Notes under the pieces: generated by a model
What the model saw: the letters and a program-made list of their open reading frames with translations, nothing else
What the model was told of the DNA's origin: nothing
The model's database searches: none
DNA from: DATENM01 sp045807765
GTDB lineage: Bacteria; Acidobacteriota; Blastocatellia; UBA7656
Assembly (NCBI GenBank): GCA_045807765.1
Contig: JBJMGU010000271.1
Location: 14,912 to 78,911 of the forward strand
Length of the DNA stretch: 64,000 nucleotides
Reading direction: 5' to 3'
Position numbers and translations under genes: made by a program
Shown: in pieces, positions 47,134 to 56,000 of the stretch
How positions within the stretch are numbered: the stretch's first letter is position 1
Layout of the letters: each line of letters opens with the position of its first letter

Positions 47134-47810
47134 CAGTGGACTCTCTCCTCGGTGCCGGGGCGCTCGTGGTCAGGCCGCTCCTCTTCAGGCAGTAGGCTTT
47201 CGAGCGCCTGCTCAAAGGTCGGAATGCCGCGCCGCACCTTGTAACGATACAAACGGTCGAAGACATCTCGGCGCAACGCAAGCCAGGCGCTATTCGGATA
47301 ATAGATGTCCATCATCTGCTGCCAGACCGCGACCGGCAGGCGATAGCGCGCTTCCTTGTCCCAGGGAATCTGCGCCACTTGCAGAGCGCCTTCGTCGGTC
47401 GCATAAAAGACCGTGCCGCTGAACAAGAGATTGAGCGACACCTCGCCATCCGTCAGCCCTGCAAAATACTTCGTTGCCGCCACATTGAAGTCGAAGGTGC
47501 AAGGCACCTGTAGATCAACCACAGAGCTTCCGGTGAACGAGGGGACAATGACGCTCGTGTGTGTCCAGAGCATCGGGCGCAGGGTCTGGCCCCAACGTTC
47601 CGGCTCGCCGAACAGATCGCGCAAGCGCTCCTGCTCATCATCCTGATAACGGCGTCGCGCCGGATCGATCATGATCTGGCAGCGCAGCGCAATCGTGTGA
47701 ATCGGCTCACCTACAACCGCGTTGCTGACACACAGCTTGAAAGCCAGCAACGGCGCGGCGGCATAGGGAACCGCTTCTGCCGTTTCCACCTCGAAGCTCA
47801 GGTCAGGCAT
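47133..47810 (-). CDS. DUF6084-like hydrogenase-locus protein
   Basis: A 225-residue protein whose start MPDLSFEVETAEAVPYAAAP matches what I recall of the DUF6084 family found beside actinobacterial-type hydrogenases. A beta-sandwich-like stretch follows (LQVPCTFDFNVAATKYFAGL, LNLLFSGTVFYA), then WQQMMDIYYPNSAWLALRRD and a charged C-terminal tail. No catalytic motif is evident. The stop overlaps the start of the 354-residue gene by one base. Confidence 0.8.
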   Translation of the reverse strand: MPDLSFEVETAEAVPYAAAPLLAFKLCVSNAVVGEPIHTIALRCQIMIDPARRRYQDDEQERLRDLFGEPERWGQTLRPMLWTHTSVIVPSFTGSSVVDLQVPCTFDFNVAATKYFAGLTDGEVSLNLLFSGTVFYATDEGALQVAQIPWDKEARYRLPVAVWQQMMDIYYPNSAWLALRRDVFDRLYRYKVRRGIPTFEQALESLLPEEERPDHERPGTEERVH

Positions 47811-48462
47811 TCGCTTTTTCTCCGACGGCGACCGCTCGCTCTTTTAAGCGATTAAAGAAGACGGCAATCTCTTCCCAAACTTTGGTGCCGCCCGATAGGC
47901 CGCGCCAGTGCGTGCGAATCAATCCCACCAGCTTATAGCATTCATCAATCGGCACGAGATAATACTGCGCCTCATTGTAGCCGCGGGCGCTGCCGACGCG
48001 ATTGACGAGCAGCGCTTCGGTATCCGGCTCTATCTGGTTGAGAATCGGGTTGGCTTGCACGATCTCGTCCCAGGCGTCGAGCGTCAGCAGCGATTCGGTC
48101 GGGCCGGCGGGACTGGGATAGAGGGCAATGACGTGCCCCGCGGGCGTGCTGTGAAAGAAGAACGCCAGATTGATCGGGATCATCAAGCTCTCCCATTGCG
48201 CATCCGACAGTTGAAAGCTCGTCAACGCGCGAATGCGCCGGGGGACGCGCCGGTATTTGGTCTCTGCCGAGCCGCTGAAGAGAATGGCGCAGGCATCACA
48301 GGCGCAGACCAGCTTGCGGCTTAAAGGTTCGATCAGGTGCGGATGATCGGCGGCCAGTTCATGGCTGCACATCTCGCACCGCTCGACCGGCGCGCGCTGG
48401 CGGATGAACTGGCGCAACGTCGCAAACGAGCTATTCGGCCCTGGTGATCGCCTCGAACTCAT
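47803..48462 (-). CDS. DUF5947-like zinc-ribbon protein of the hydrogenase locus
   Basis: A 219-residue protein. The N-terminal part has two Cys pairs, CEMCSHELAADHPHLIEP and CACDACAILF, which form a likely zinc or rubredoxin-like site. The rest resembles DUF5947 proteins of hydrogenase loci: WESLMIPINLAFFFHSTPAG, VIALYPSPAGPTESLL and ALLVNRVGSARGYNEAQYY. A rubredoxin-like site could carry electrons or bind another subunit. It overlaps the DUF6084-like gene by eight bases. Confidence 0.8.
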   Translation of the reverse strand: MSSRRSPGPNSSFATLRQFIRQRAPVERCEMCSHELAADHPHLIEPLSRKLVCACDACAILFSGSAETKYRRVPRRIRALTSFQLSDAQWESLMIPINLAFFFHSTPAGHVIALYPSPAGPTESLLTLDAWDEIVQANPILNQIEPDTEALLVNRVGSARGYNEAQYYLVPIDECYKLVGLIRTHWRGLSGGTKVWEEIAVFFNRLKERAVAVGEKANA

Positions 48463-48480
48463 ATTGGTTTAGGCATCCAC

Positions 48481-48534
48481 GAATGACACGGAGGAGCAAA
48501 GCAGAAAGCCGGGTTCGCGTCCTTCGTGTCATTC
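48481..48534. repeat. Imperfect inverted repeat with GAATGACACG arms
   Basis: GAATGACACG at 48481-48490 pairs exactly with CGTGTCATTC at 48525-48534; pairing continues with mismatches on both sides (CACGAATGACACGGAGG against CCTTCGTGTCATTCAT). It lies in the short gap between the DUF5947-like gene and the small polar gene. Similar wording is widespread in bacterial intergenic DNA. Confidence 0.6.
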
Positions 48535-48547
48535 ATCGAGTTGCTGT

Positions 48548-48772
48548 TTATGACGGCGGCATATTCGGGCTATTCGGGTCTATGGGATTGCGATCATCGG
48601 GATTGATGCTCGTTGAGTCCCTGGCCGTCGAGCCGCCAGAGGGCCGATTGTCCCCGCTTTGCTCTTTGTCGTGGCGGCCCGATTCTTTGCCTTCATCGTC
48701 AAGAAGCTCTTCGCCCTTTCTCGCACCCGGATGATGCGTCGGCGCGTCGCGTGAAGTATCGTGATCTGCCAT
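48548..48772 (-). CDS. Small disordered polar protein, 74 residues
   Basis: Starts at ATG 48772, six bases inside a longer frame, because AGGAGG is ten bases upstream and too close to the earlier ATG at 48778. The sequence is highly charged and low complexity (MADHDTSRDAPTHHPGARKG, then SINPDDRNPIDPNSPN), with no hydrophobic core. No domain can be seen. It is on the hydrogenase strand but flanked by inverted repeats on both sides. Confidence 0.55.
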   Translation of the reverse strand: MADHDTSRDAPTHHPGARKGEELLDDEGKESGRHDKEQSGDNRPSGGSTARDSTSINPDDRNPIDPNSPNMPPS

Positions 48773-48804
48773 AGTCATTCCCTCCTATGCTCAAGTCCAA
48801 CGGA

Positions 48805-48864
48805 TGTAGCGCAAGGCGGTTAGCTCGCGTGAGTCTCTGCGCAAGCTAACCGCCTTGCGCTACA
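48805..48864. repeat. Perfect 21-bp inverted repeat of the TGTAGCGCAA family
   Basis: TGTAGCGCAAGGCGGTTAGC with a following T (48805-48825) pairs exactly with 48844-48864 around an 18-base loop. It lies between the small polar gene and the NifU-like gene, in the middle of the hydrogenase locus. The outer ten bases are shared with the hairpin at 25182-25210. Confidence 0.85.
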
Positions 48865-48882
48865 TGGTGAAACCGCTCCAGA

Positions 48883-49425
48883 TCATCGCTTGCTCGAAGA
48901 CCCGGCCAACTGCACAAGGCCGGACGGAAAGGCTTGCGCCACGCCATCTTCAACCTGGAGCGCCGTGATATCCGGGGCCGCCGCATAGATCGCCTCTTCG
49001 ACCGCCGACCGCAAGCCTTGCGCTGACGACCCGCACCCTCCAGCACTACGGTCAAGGCGCAGCCGCACCACGCCATCATGAACGCTGAGTAATTTGACCT
49101 GCGCCCCATGCGAGCGCAGCTCAGGGCGCAGCCGTTCAAGCGCCTGCGCGACGCGCGATTGCAGATCGAGCGGGTGCAGCCCATACAGCAAGAGCAGGCT
49201 GCCAACCAGATCGTCACGCCCAAGCCGGTCAATGATCGCCTGGCCCGGTTCGCCGGCTTCATAGATGATCGTCATCATGCGCTCGACGCTGGCCCCGTGA
49301 AGTTCCATGACCAGTTGAAAAAGCTCCAGGGCGCTGGTGCGCGCTCCCGTATCGGCCAGGCTCTCGATCTTGTGAACCAGCGCCTCGATCTTCTGTATGC
49401 GTTGTTGAAACTCTTGCTCTTCCAT
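48883..49425 (-). CDS. NifU-like C-terminal-domain protein with altered cluster site
   Basis: A 180-residue protein. A helical N-terminal region (about 1-90: FQQRIQKIEALVHKIESLAD) precedes a NifU-type domain at 95-165 (LKLLSVHDGVVRLRLD). In NifU the cluster-binding motif is CxxC; here it reads AGGCGSSAQG, with Cys131 retained and Ser134 in place of the second Cys. A NifU-like partner is regular in group 1h loci, probably to handle Fe-S clusters for the small subunit. The lost Cys suggests cluster transfer by a different ligand set or loss of activity. Confidence 0.85.
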   Translation of the reverse strand: MEEQEFQQRIQKIEALVHKIESLADTGARTSALELFQLVMELHGASVERMMTIIYEAGEPGQAIIDRLGRDDLVGSLLLLYGLHPLDLQSRVAQALERLRPELRSHGAQVKLLSVHDGVVRLRLDRSAGGCGSSAQGLRSAVEEAIYAAAPDITALQVEDGVAQAFPSGLVQLAGSSSKR

Positions 49426-49446
49426 AGCGCGAGATCAGAATTCAGA

Positions 49447-49549
49447 AGTCAGGAGCCAGAAGTCAGAATGAATTTGGAAGGCGCGATAAGCGGACTCGCT
49501 GCCGCCGACTTCCTTGTTTATTCTGACTTCTGACTTCTGGCTCCTGACT
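49447..49549. repeat. Perfect 22-bp inverted repeat (AGTCAGGAGCCAGAAGTCAGAA)
   Basis: Bases 49447-49468 pair exactly with 49528-49549 across 59 bases; a further partial copy of the arm is adjacent (GACTTCTGACTTCTGG). It sits between the NifU-like gene and the hydrogenase large-subunit gene and may limit read-through from structural to accessory genes. This wording is also, from memory, common in other genomes. Confidence 0.85.
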
Positions 49550-49560
49550 CCTTTCTTCTT

Positions 49561-51360
49561 TCATTTCCCAACCACACCGAACATCGGCGAATGGTGCGTC
49601 TCAAGCACTTTGCCGTTGCCCAGATACATATGCACGCCGCAGGGCAGACAAGGGTCAAAGCTGCGCACGGCGCGCATGATGTCTATGCCCTTGAATTTAT
49701 CCGGCCCGTTTTCCTCAAAAATCGGCGTGTTCTGCACTGCGTCTTCATAGGGGCCGGGCGTGCCGTAGATGTCACGCGGATTGGCGTTCCACGGCGTCGG
49801 CGGGTAGGGATGATAATTAGCGATCTTGCCATCGCGGATGACGACGTGATGCGACAGCACGCCGCGCACCGCTTCGTGGAAGCCGCAGCCAATCGCTTCA
49901 TCCGGCACCTGAAACTCTGACCACGTCTTCGTCCTGCCGGCATGAAGCTCGCCCATCGCCTTCTCCATGAAGTAGAGCGCCGCGGCGGCGGCATAAGCCT
50001 GGAAGTAAGTCCGCGCGCGGTCGCGTTCAATCGCATTCGACCATTGCGGAACCTTCCATTCGAACTCGACTTCGGGCAAGGTCGCGGACTTCGGCAGGTA
50101 AATTTTCACGCTGTGGCCGGTGGCTTTGATGTAGCCGATGTCGACGAGTCCGGCGAGCGCCGTTGACCAGAGCCTCGCGATTGGCCCGCCGCCGGTGTCG
50201 AGCGCCAGATGATCGCCGGTGCGCTCGTCGTACCAGCGCGGCGACATCACCCAACTATATTTGTCGTCGAAGTCGCGCTTCTGCGGGCGCGGCGTGGTCG
50301 TCTGGTTCCAGGGGTGGCGCTTGTCTATAGGATTGCCGAGCGGGTCATGGCTGACGAAGGTCTCGGAGTTCTGCCAATCGTCATAGTACGAGCTGCCGAG
50401 CAGGATGCGTATGCCGAGGTTGATCTTCACCAGATCGTGTGTGATCAGCTCGCCATCAACGACGACGCCCGGCGTCACGAACATCGCTTTGCCCCAGTCG
50501 GACATGTTCTTGTAGGTGTAGTCGCACACTTCGGGATCGTTCCATGATCCCCAACAACCGAGCAGTATTCGCCGCCGCCCGACTTCTTCATAACCCGGCA
50601 ACGCGTCGTAGATGAAGTTGAAGAGGTCGTCGTGCAGCGGCACGACTTTCTTCATGAACTCGACGTAGCGCATCAGACGGACCATGTAATCGGTGAACAG
50701 TTGCACGGTCGGGGTAGTGCCGACGCCGCCCGGATAGAGCGTTGACGGATGGACGTGGCGGCCTTCCATCAAGCAGAACATCTCGCGCGTGTAACGGCTC
50801 ACCATCAAGGTCTCGCGATAGAACTCGCCGGTGAACGGATTGAGCGCCGTCATGATGTCCGAGATCTTCTTGTAGCCATGCTTGTCGGCATTCGGCGCAG
50901 AGGTGTTCTGGGCTTTATCCCAGACGCTCGGGTTGGTCTCTTTGATCATCTGCTCGCAGAAATCAACGCCGACCAGGTTGTCCTGAAAGATGTTGTGGTC
51001 GAACATATACTCGGCGGCTTCGCCGAGATTGACGATCCATTCGCCGAGCGCCGGCGGGCGAACGCCGAAAGCCATGTTCTGCGCATAGGTCGCGCAGACC
51101 GCATGATTGTCGCCGCAGATGCCGCAGATGCGGCTGGTGATGAAGTGCGCGTCACGCGGGTCTTTGCCTTTCATGAAGATGGAGTAGCCGCGAAAGATTG
51201 AACTGGTGCTGTAACACTCCGCGACCTGTTTGTTCTCGAAATCAATCTTGGTGAAGATGCCAAGGCTGCCGACGATGCGCGTGATCGGGTCCCAATTCAT
51301 CTCCACCAGATTCCGTGCCGCCGTCGGAGTCTTCGCTTTCGGTTTGGTTGAAGCACTCAT
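49561..51360 (-). CDS. hhyL: Group 1h [NiFe] hydrogenase large subunit
   Basis: A 599-residue large subunit holding the Ni-Fe(CN)2CO site. L1 motif RICGICGDNH (Cys79, Cys82) is typical of group 1h; L2 is DPCLPCGVH with Cys571 and Cys574. The 22 residues after His577 are the tail removed by the maturation protease. The enzyme oxidises H2, in this group with high affinity and oxygen tolerance, supporting survival on trace H2. It follows hhyS by 18 bases. Cellular site is membrane-associated or cytoplasmic, as no export signal is present on its partner. Confidence 0.96.
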   Translation of the reverse strand: MSASTKPKAKTPTAARNLVEMNWDPITRIVGSLGIFTKIDFENKQVAECYSTSSIFRGYSIFMKGKDPRDAHFITSRICGICGDNHAVCATYAQNMAFGVRPPALGEWIVNLGEAAEYMFDHNIFQDNLVGVDFCEQMIKETNPSVWDKAQNTSAPNADKHGYKKISDIMTALNPFTGEFYRETLMVSRYTREMFCLMEGRHVHPSTLYPGGVGTTPTVQLFTDYMVRLMRYVEFMKKVVPLHDDLFNFIYDALPGYEEVGRRRILLGCWGSWNDPEVCDYTYKNMSDWGKAMFVTPGVVVDGELITHDLVKINLGIRILLGSSYYDDWQNSETFVSHDPLGNPIDKRHPWNQTTTPRPQKRDFDDKYSWVMSPRWYDERTGDHLALDTGGGPIARLWSTALAGLVDIGYIKATGHSVKIYLPKSATLPEVEFEWKVPQWSNAIERDRARTYFQAYAAAAALYFMEKAMGELHAGRTKTWSEFQVPDEAIGCGFHEAVRGVLSHHVVIRDGKIANYHPYPPTPWNANPRDIYGTPGPYEDAVQNTPIFEENGPDKFKGIDIMRAVRSFDPCLPCGVHMYLGNGKVLETHHSPMFGVVGK

Positions 51361-51378
51361 GAGTTTCGCTCCTTTTCG

Positions 51379-52443
51379 TCAATAAGACTTTGGCCGATAA
51401 CCGGTGGTGAGTTCGGGACGCGTGTGCCGCCACTTCGGTTCTTTGTTAAGCGTCGAGTTGGTGATGCTGCGCAGCGCCGAGATCGCCTTGCCGTAGAGGC
51501 CGACGGCGGACGACGACAGCTTGCCGCCCGGCGGCTCATCCATAAACGGCATGAACTTGTCTGGGAAGCCGGGCATGGTGCAGCCGATGCAGATGCCGCC
51601 GACGTTCGGGCAACCGCCTAGCCCTGCCATCCAGCCGCGCTTCGGAACATTGCAATTGACCACAGGCCCCCAGCAGCCGAGCTTGACGATGCATTTGGGC
51701 GAGCCATACTCGTTGGCGAAATCGCCTTGCTCGTAGTAGCCGGCGCGGTCGCAGCCTTCGTGCACCGTCTTGCCGAACAGCCACGTGGGCCGCAACTGGT
51801 CATCGAGCGGAATCATCGGCGCGAGGCCCGCCGCCTGATAGAGCAGGTAGAGCACGGTCTCCATGAAATTGTCCGGCTGCACGGGACAGCCCGGCACGTT
51901 GATGATCGGCAGCCCGGCTTTTGACTTCCAATCCCATCCCAGGTAGTCGGCAAGGCCCATCGCGCCCGTCGGGTTGCCGGCCATGGCATGGATGCCACCA
52001 TAGGTGGCGCAAGTGCCTGCCCCCATCACCGCTAGGGCTTTCGGAGCCAGGCGATCTATCCACTCATTGGTGGTGATGGGCTGGCCGGTCGCGGGGTCTG
52101 TGCCCATTGCCGCCCAGTAACCCTCGGTCTTGATCTTCTCGTTGGGAATCGAGCCTTCGACGACTAGCACGAACGGGTCAAGCTCGCCGCGCTCGGCCTT
52201 GTACCAGTACTCCATGAAGTCGGCGCCGACTTCATAGGCAAGCACAGGGTTGTGCAGATGCACCTTTGGCAGTCCCGGTATCGCGCCCAGTATGACATCT
52301 TCAATACTGGGCTGACTGGCGGCAGTCACCGAGACGCTATCACCGTCACAACTGAGTCCTGCCGTCATCCAGACGATATGCACTTCTTTCACCGCAGGCG
52401 CGCGCTGAGTCACTCTCCCATACGGAGCCGCTTCTTGTGCCAC
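51379..52443 (-). CDS. hhyS: Group 1h [NiFe] hydrogenase small subunit
   Basis: A 354-residue Fe-S subunit. I place the start at GTG 52443, because AGGAGG lies seven bases upstream; an open frame continues 28 codons further with unlikely sequence. No Tat signal is present, a known trait of group 1h. LSCDGDSV near residues 30-37 puts an Asp (Asp35) beside the first proximal-cluster Cys, as in the 3-Cys/1-Asp proximal cluster of actinobacterial-type hydrogenase. The remaining cluster ligands lie in GAGTCATYGG, NVPGCPVQPDNF, HEGCDRAGYYEQG, KLGCWGPVVNC and IGCTMPGFP. It passes electrons to an unknown acceptor. Confidence 0.96.
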   Translation of the reverse strand: MAQEAAPYGRVTQRAPAVKEVHIVWMTAGLSCDGDSVSVTAASQPSIEDVILGAIPGLPKVHLHNPVLAYEVGADFMEYWYKAERGELDPFVLVVEGSIPNEKIKTEGYWAAMGTDPATGQPITTNEWIDRLAPKALAVMGAGTCATYGGIHAMAGNPTGAMGLADYLGWDWKSKAGLPIINVPGCPVQPDNFMETVLYLLYQAAGLAPMIPLDDQLRPTWLFGKTVHEGCDRAGYYEQGDFANEYGSPKCIVKLGCWGPVVNCNVPKRGWMAGLGGCPNVGGICIGCTMPGFPDKFMPFMDEPPGGKLSSSAVGLYGKAISALRSITNSTLNKEPKWRHTRPELTTGYRPKSY

Positions 52444-53046
52444 GGTAGTCCCTCCTTTTCGATCATGATGGCTGTCGCCGGTTGATGTTGGTGGGCCTAC
52501 GGCGGCTTTCGCAAAAGGCGCTAGCATCAGCCAGGGCGCTTCGAACTCGGTGGGCCGGTTGGTCTCAGGCGCGCGATTGCCCCAAGTGCGCCGGTCCTAA
52601 TTTAGCGGATACGGGTTCGCCGGAACGGGGAGATTGCGAACGCTCGGTTAAATGAGACCATGTCTGCTGAAGAGAATAATCTGCGGTAATCTATCGAGTA
52701 TGATTTGAATATTGAAGCGAGTGTTGATTGAGGCGTTTGAATGAGCACTTGTAAATCCGTCCAGCTTGACTACAAGCGTCCATCTCGGTGTTCCCATCTT
52801 ACCCCCGCGTGTTTTCCGGGTCAATGTCAACGCGGCGATGGCAGGCGAAGCAGGGGCAGTCAAGTACCAGCCTTGCGGTAAGACGACCGTGTGGCGCATC
52901 CGCCCGAACCTGCGGTTCCACACCAACTTGCATGCGGGTGCGCATCGTTGTGACGTTGGAGGCGGCGTCCGGGACTTGTTTTCAATCCACTTCCAGTAGT
53001 GAAATGAGCGCACAGAGTTTCAGCCCGCTCCGCATTTCTGATACGA
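52444..53046. other. 603-bp gap upstream of the hydrogenase genes
   Basis: The 3' part must hold the promoter of the hydrogenase locus, reading leftward from about 52450. I see no convincing -35/-10 or sigma-54 site. Short open frames occur on both strands (for example 52648-53013 minus) but show no family resemblance. The rest may be gene decay or unrecognised sequence. Confidence 0.5.
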
Positions 53047-54288
53047 TTGCCGCTTCATCAGAACGTCGTACCGCTCAAAGCCGGGAAGGATTTCAGCATC
53101 CTGAAAAATATTAGAACTGCGCAAACCGTTTCGTACTTCATTGCCTTCGTCGCTCTCGGGCTGGCGATGGCTTCGCTGGGCCCGACACTTCCTGCGCTGG
53201 CCGAACAGACGCGCGCCAGTGTTGGTGAAATCAGCTATCTCTTCACCGTCCGCTCGTTTGGCTTTCTGCTCGGCTCTCTCTTCGGCGGCAGGCTCTTTGA
53301 TCGCATGCGCGGACACCACGTCATGGCGGCCATGATCATCGCCATGTCGGCGACTATGGCGCTGATGCCGGTTATCACCACGCTGGGTGTTTTGTTGGTC
53401 GTCATGTTGGCACTGGGCACGGCAGAAGGCGCGGTTGGCGTCGGCGGCAATGCCCTGCTCGTCTGGGTTCACCAGAGTCGCGTCGCGCCCTTCATGAATG
53501 CCCTGCATTTCTTCTATGGCGTCGGTGGCTTCATCTCCCCGCTGATCATCGCGCGAACTTTTTCTATTCAAAACACGACGGCGGCGCCTTACCTTGTGCT
53601 GGCGTTTCTCATCCTGCCCGCCGCGGCGTTGCTGCTGCGCTTGCCAAGCCCGCAGAATCAGCAAGCTTCGGATGAGACTTCGACCGCCAGTGGCATCAAC
53701 TATAAGCTCGTCGCGTTGATTGCCCTGTTACTCTGCCTGTACATCGGCGCCGAGGTGAGCTATGGCAGCTGGATTTATAGCTATGTGCTTAAGATGAACC
53801 TGGGCGATGAACACATGGGGGCCTATCTGACATCGATCTTCTGGGGCTCGCTGACTGCCGGGAGGCTCATTGGTGTCCCCATCGCGGCGCGACTCAGGCC
53901 GCGCACAATTTTGCTGGCAGATTTGATCGGCTGTTTCATCAGCATAGGGATCGCCCTCTTGTGGTCAACGTCGCTGGCGGCGATCACCGTCGCCTCGGTC
54001 TGCATAGGGCTTTCTATGGCTTCAATCTATCCGACGGCGCTGACGTTTGCCGAACGACGGATGAAGATCACGGGACAAGTGACCGGGTTCCTGGTGGTCG
54101 GCGGAAGTTCCGGCGGGATGATTGTTCCTTTACTGATTGGGCAGATGTTTGAATCAATCGGGCCGCGCGTGATGCTGTTCACCGTCCTGCTTGATTTGAT
54201 TGTCGCGCTGATGGTTTATCTGTTCCTGGTTATTGATTCATCTCCTTACTATCGAACGAAGATCGAGCCCAAAGCGCCTACCGTCTAG
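53047..54288 (+). CDS. MFS transporter, FucP/MFSD4-like sugar porter group
   Basis: A 413-residue, 12-helix transporter. VSYFIAFVALGLAMASLGPT and GLAMASLGPTLPALAEQT open it like the MFSD4/FucP group, and GGRLFDRMRGHHVMAAM is the loop 2-3 signature. AHFF-type helix 5 sequence LHFFYGVGGFISPLI is also typical. The frame opens with TTG at 53047 and the exact start is uncertain. The substrate may be a sugar. It is convergent with the radical SAM gene. Confidence 0.85.
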   Translation: MPLHQNVVPLKAGKDFSILKNIRTAQTVSYFIAFVALGLAMASLGPTLPALAEQTRASVGEISYLFTVRSFGFLLGSLFGGRLFDRMRGHHVMAAMIIAMSATMALMPVITTLGVLLVVMLALGTAEGAVGVGGNALLVWVHQSRVAPFMNALHFFYGVGGFISPLIIARTFSIQNTTAAPYLVLAFLILPAAALLLRLPSPQNQQASDETSTASGINYKLVALIALLLCLYIGAEVSYGSWIYSYVLKMNLGDEHMGAYLTSIFWGSLTAGRLIGVPIAARLRPRTILLADLIGCFISIGIALLWSTSLAAITVASVCIGLSMASIYPTALTFAERRMKITGQVTGFLVVGGSSGGMIVPLLIGQMFESIGPRVMLFTVLLDLIVALMVYLFLVIDSSPYYRTKIEPKAPTV

Positions 54289-54300
54289 CATTGAAGCGGC

Positions 54301-55869
54301 TCACACAAAATCCAAAACCGGGAGAACCAATTTTTTGCGCCGGTTAAATTCTTCGTCTTGGGCTGAAAGCTGTAGACTCTTAGGCAATGGCACGAGATCA
54401 AAATCGTAATACTTGCGACGCAAGTGCTGATAGTCCCTGGCGGTATCCAGGCGGAACCGATAGATGCCTCCATCCATGGGGTGCAAGCCCTGGCCGACCG
54501 CTAAGCGGACGAAGAAACTGTCGCGGTATGCCCCGACAGCTCTATCCCAACCGCCTTTCCATTCATGGTTGAGCTTCTTTATTCGCCGGTAGGTTTCCGA
54601 GACACTGTAGAATTGCTTGTAGCAATCCAACAGTAATCGATGCAGGCGCTTTTTGCTTAAGTTTGGATGTGTCCAGGTTAGCCAGCTGGCATCGAAGCGA
54701 TCCAGGTTCGGCTCTGTAATGAGACCCGCTGCCAGGAACTCGTCATATTGCTCGGTTCCGGGAATGGGACACAAGATGTAATACCAGGCCACGTCTGGCG
54801 CCAGTTCCAAAAGCACTCTCTGGTGTTCGAGAATGCTGTCCTCGCTATCATCCTCAAAGCCGATCATGTTGGAGAAGTGGACTTGAATGCCATGCTCATG
54901 GCACAGGCGGAGCAGTCCGGCGTAATCTTCCGGGTGATTATGAGCCTTGTGCATCTTTATAAGGGTTCGGCGATCAAAGCTCTCGGCTCCTAAAAAGATG
55001 TGACGACAACCGGCGCGAGCCATGAGCTTGATAAGCGCCGCCTGTTTGAACACCTGCGTATCGCACTGAGCAAAGAACGGCAGATTGATCTCCTCATCAA
55101 TCATCGCCTGTAACAGCTCCGGTGCCTCGGCGTACTTGTTGAAATTGTCGGGGGTGAAAACGATATTTCGTACGCCCGCCGCCTTAGCCCGCTTTAAGCT
55201 CTCGATAGTGATCCAAATTGGCTGACTCCGCACGACCTGTCCGGCAATCTTAATCACCGAACAAAATTTACAAGCATAGGGGCAGCCGCGGACCGGGTAG
55301 CAGCCACACGACTTATCCAGGTAGCGACGCAATGTTTTGCTGTCCGGTGGATTGACAATCGGCGCTTCTAACTCTTGCTGCCAGCGTTGCTCCTTGCCGT
55401 AGACGGGTTGCAACTGGCCATGTAATGCATCATTCAAAATGGTCGGCAGGATTAGCTCGGCTTCCGACAATGCGAAGCTTACGCCCCTACCCTGGAGCAT
55501 GGTCGTGTCACAGGTCATGGCATGGGGTCCGCCGATAACCGCGTGGGAACCATGCTCGACGGCGTAGGCCGCCAGGTCTAAAGCGCGATGAAACTGGTGA
55601 CTCTGCACGCCGACCAAAGCGACCAGGTTTTCTACGTCGCTACCATTCGGTTTTCGCAACAACTCAAGATAGCGGAGATTCGGCTCGACGTACTCATCGA
55701 TGGTATGCACTTCAACCGGTATGCCCGCCACCTCACGGGGCATGAGACTGGCGATGTAGTAAATGGTGCTATTGGTCATGAAGCCTTTCCAGAATCTCTC
55801 GACCAGACCTCTTGGGTTGTATTTGGAAGGCTTGATAACGACGACGCGAAGCTTGGATGGATTGGTCAC
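54301..55869 (-). CDS. B12-binding-type radical SAM enzyme (BchE/HpnJ-like)
   Basis: A 522-residue protein from GTG 55869 (AAGGAAA upstream); a TTG further up at 55950 is open but weak. The N-terminal part is B12-domain-like (VVVIKPSKYNPRGLVERF, VGVQSHQFHRALDLA, HAVIGGPHAM). The radical SAM cluster motif CPYACKFC (Cys196, Cys200, Cys203) follows, then GLE-like segments of the barrel (GVRNIVFTPDNFNK, HIFLGAESFD). The C-terminal region resembles BchE/HpnJ-type enzymes. It is probably a methyltransferase or cyclase; the substrate is unknown. Confidence 0.88.
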   Translation of the reverse strand: MTNPSKLRVVVIKPSKYNPRGLVERFWKGFMTNSTIYYIASLMPREVAGIPVEVHTIDEYVEPNLRYLELLRKPNGSDVENLVALVGVQSHQFHRALDLAAYAVEHGSHAVIGGPHAMTCDTTMLQGRGVSFALSEAELILPTILNDALHGQLQPVYGKEQRWQQELEAPIVNPPDSKTLRRYLDKSCGCYPVRGCPYACKFCSVIKIAGQVVRSQPIWITIESLKRAKAAGVRNIVFTPDNFNKYAEAPELLQAMIDEEINLPFFAQCDTQVFKQAALIKLMARAGCRHIFLGAESFDRRTLIKMHKAHNHPEDYAGLLRLCHEHGIQVHFSNMIGFEDDSEDSILEHQRVLLELAPDVAWYYILCPIPGTEQYDEFLAAGLITEPNLDRFDASWLTWTHPNLSKKRLHRLLLDCYKQFYSVSETYRRIKKLNHEWKGGWDRAVGAYRDSFFVRLAVGQGLHPMDGGIYRFRLDTARDYQHLRRKYYDFDLVPLPKSLQLSAQDEEFNRRKKLVLPVLDFV

Positions 55870-56000
55870 GTTTTTCCTTTTTCGAAGACTAATTTCGTCC
55901 ACCTGGAATTTGCAATGATCGTATTGTATCCCGCTAGGGAACTCCCTCAAAGCGGATCAAGGAAAATGTGAGCAAGATTTTAATCTGTTGCAACTTTGCA

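Noticed and set aside
52648..53013. 121-codon minus-strand frame in the gap before the MFS gene
   Set aside because: No ribosome site, domain or conserved feature. The translation looks random, with unusual Arg/Thr runs.
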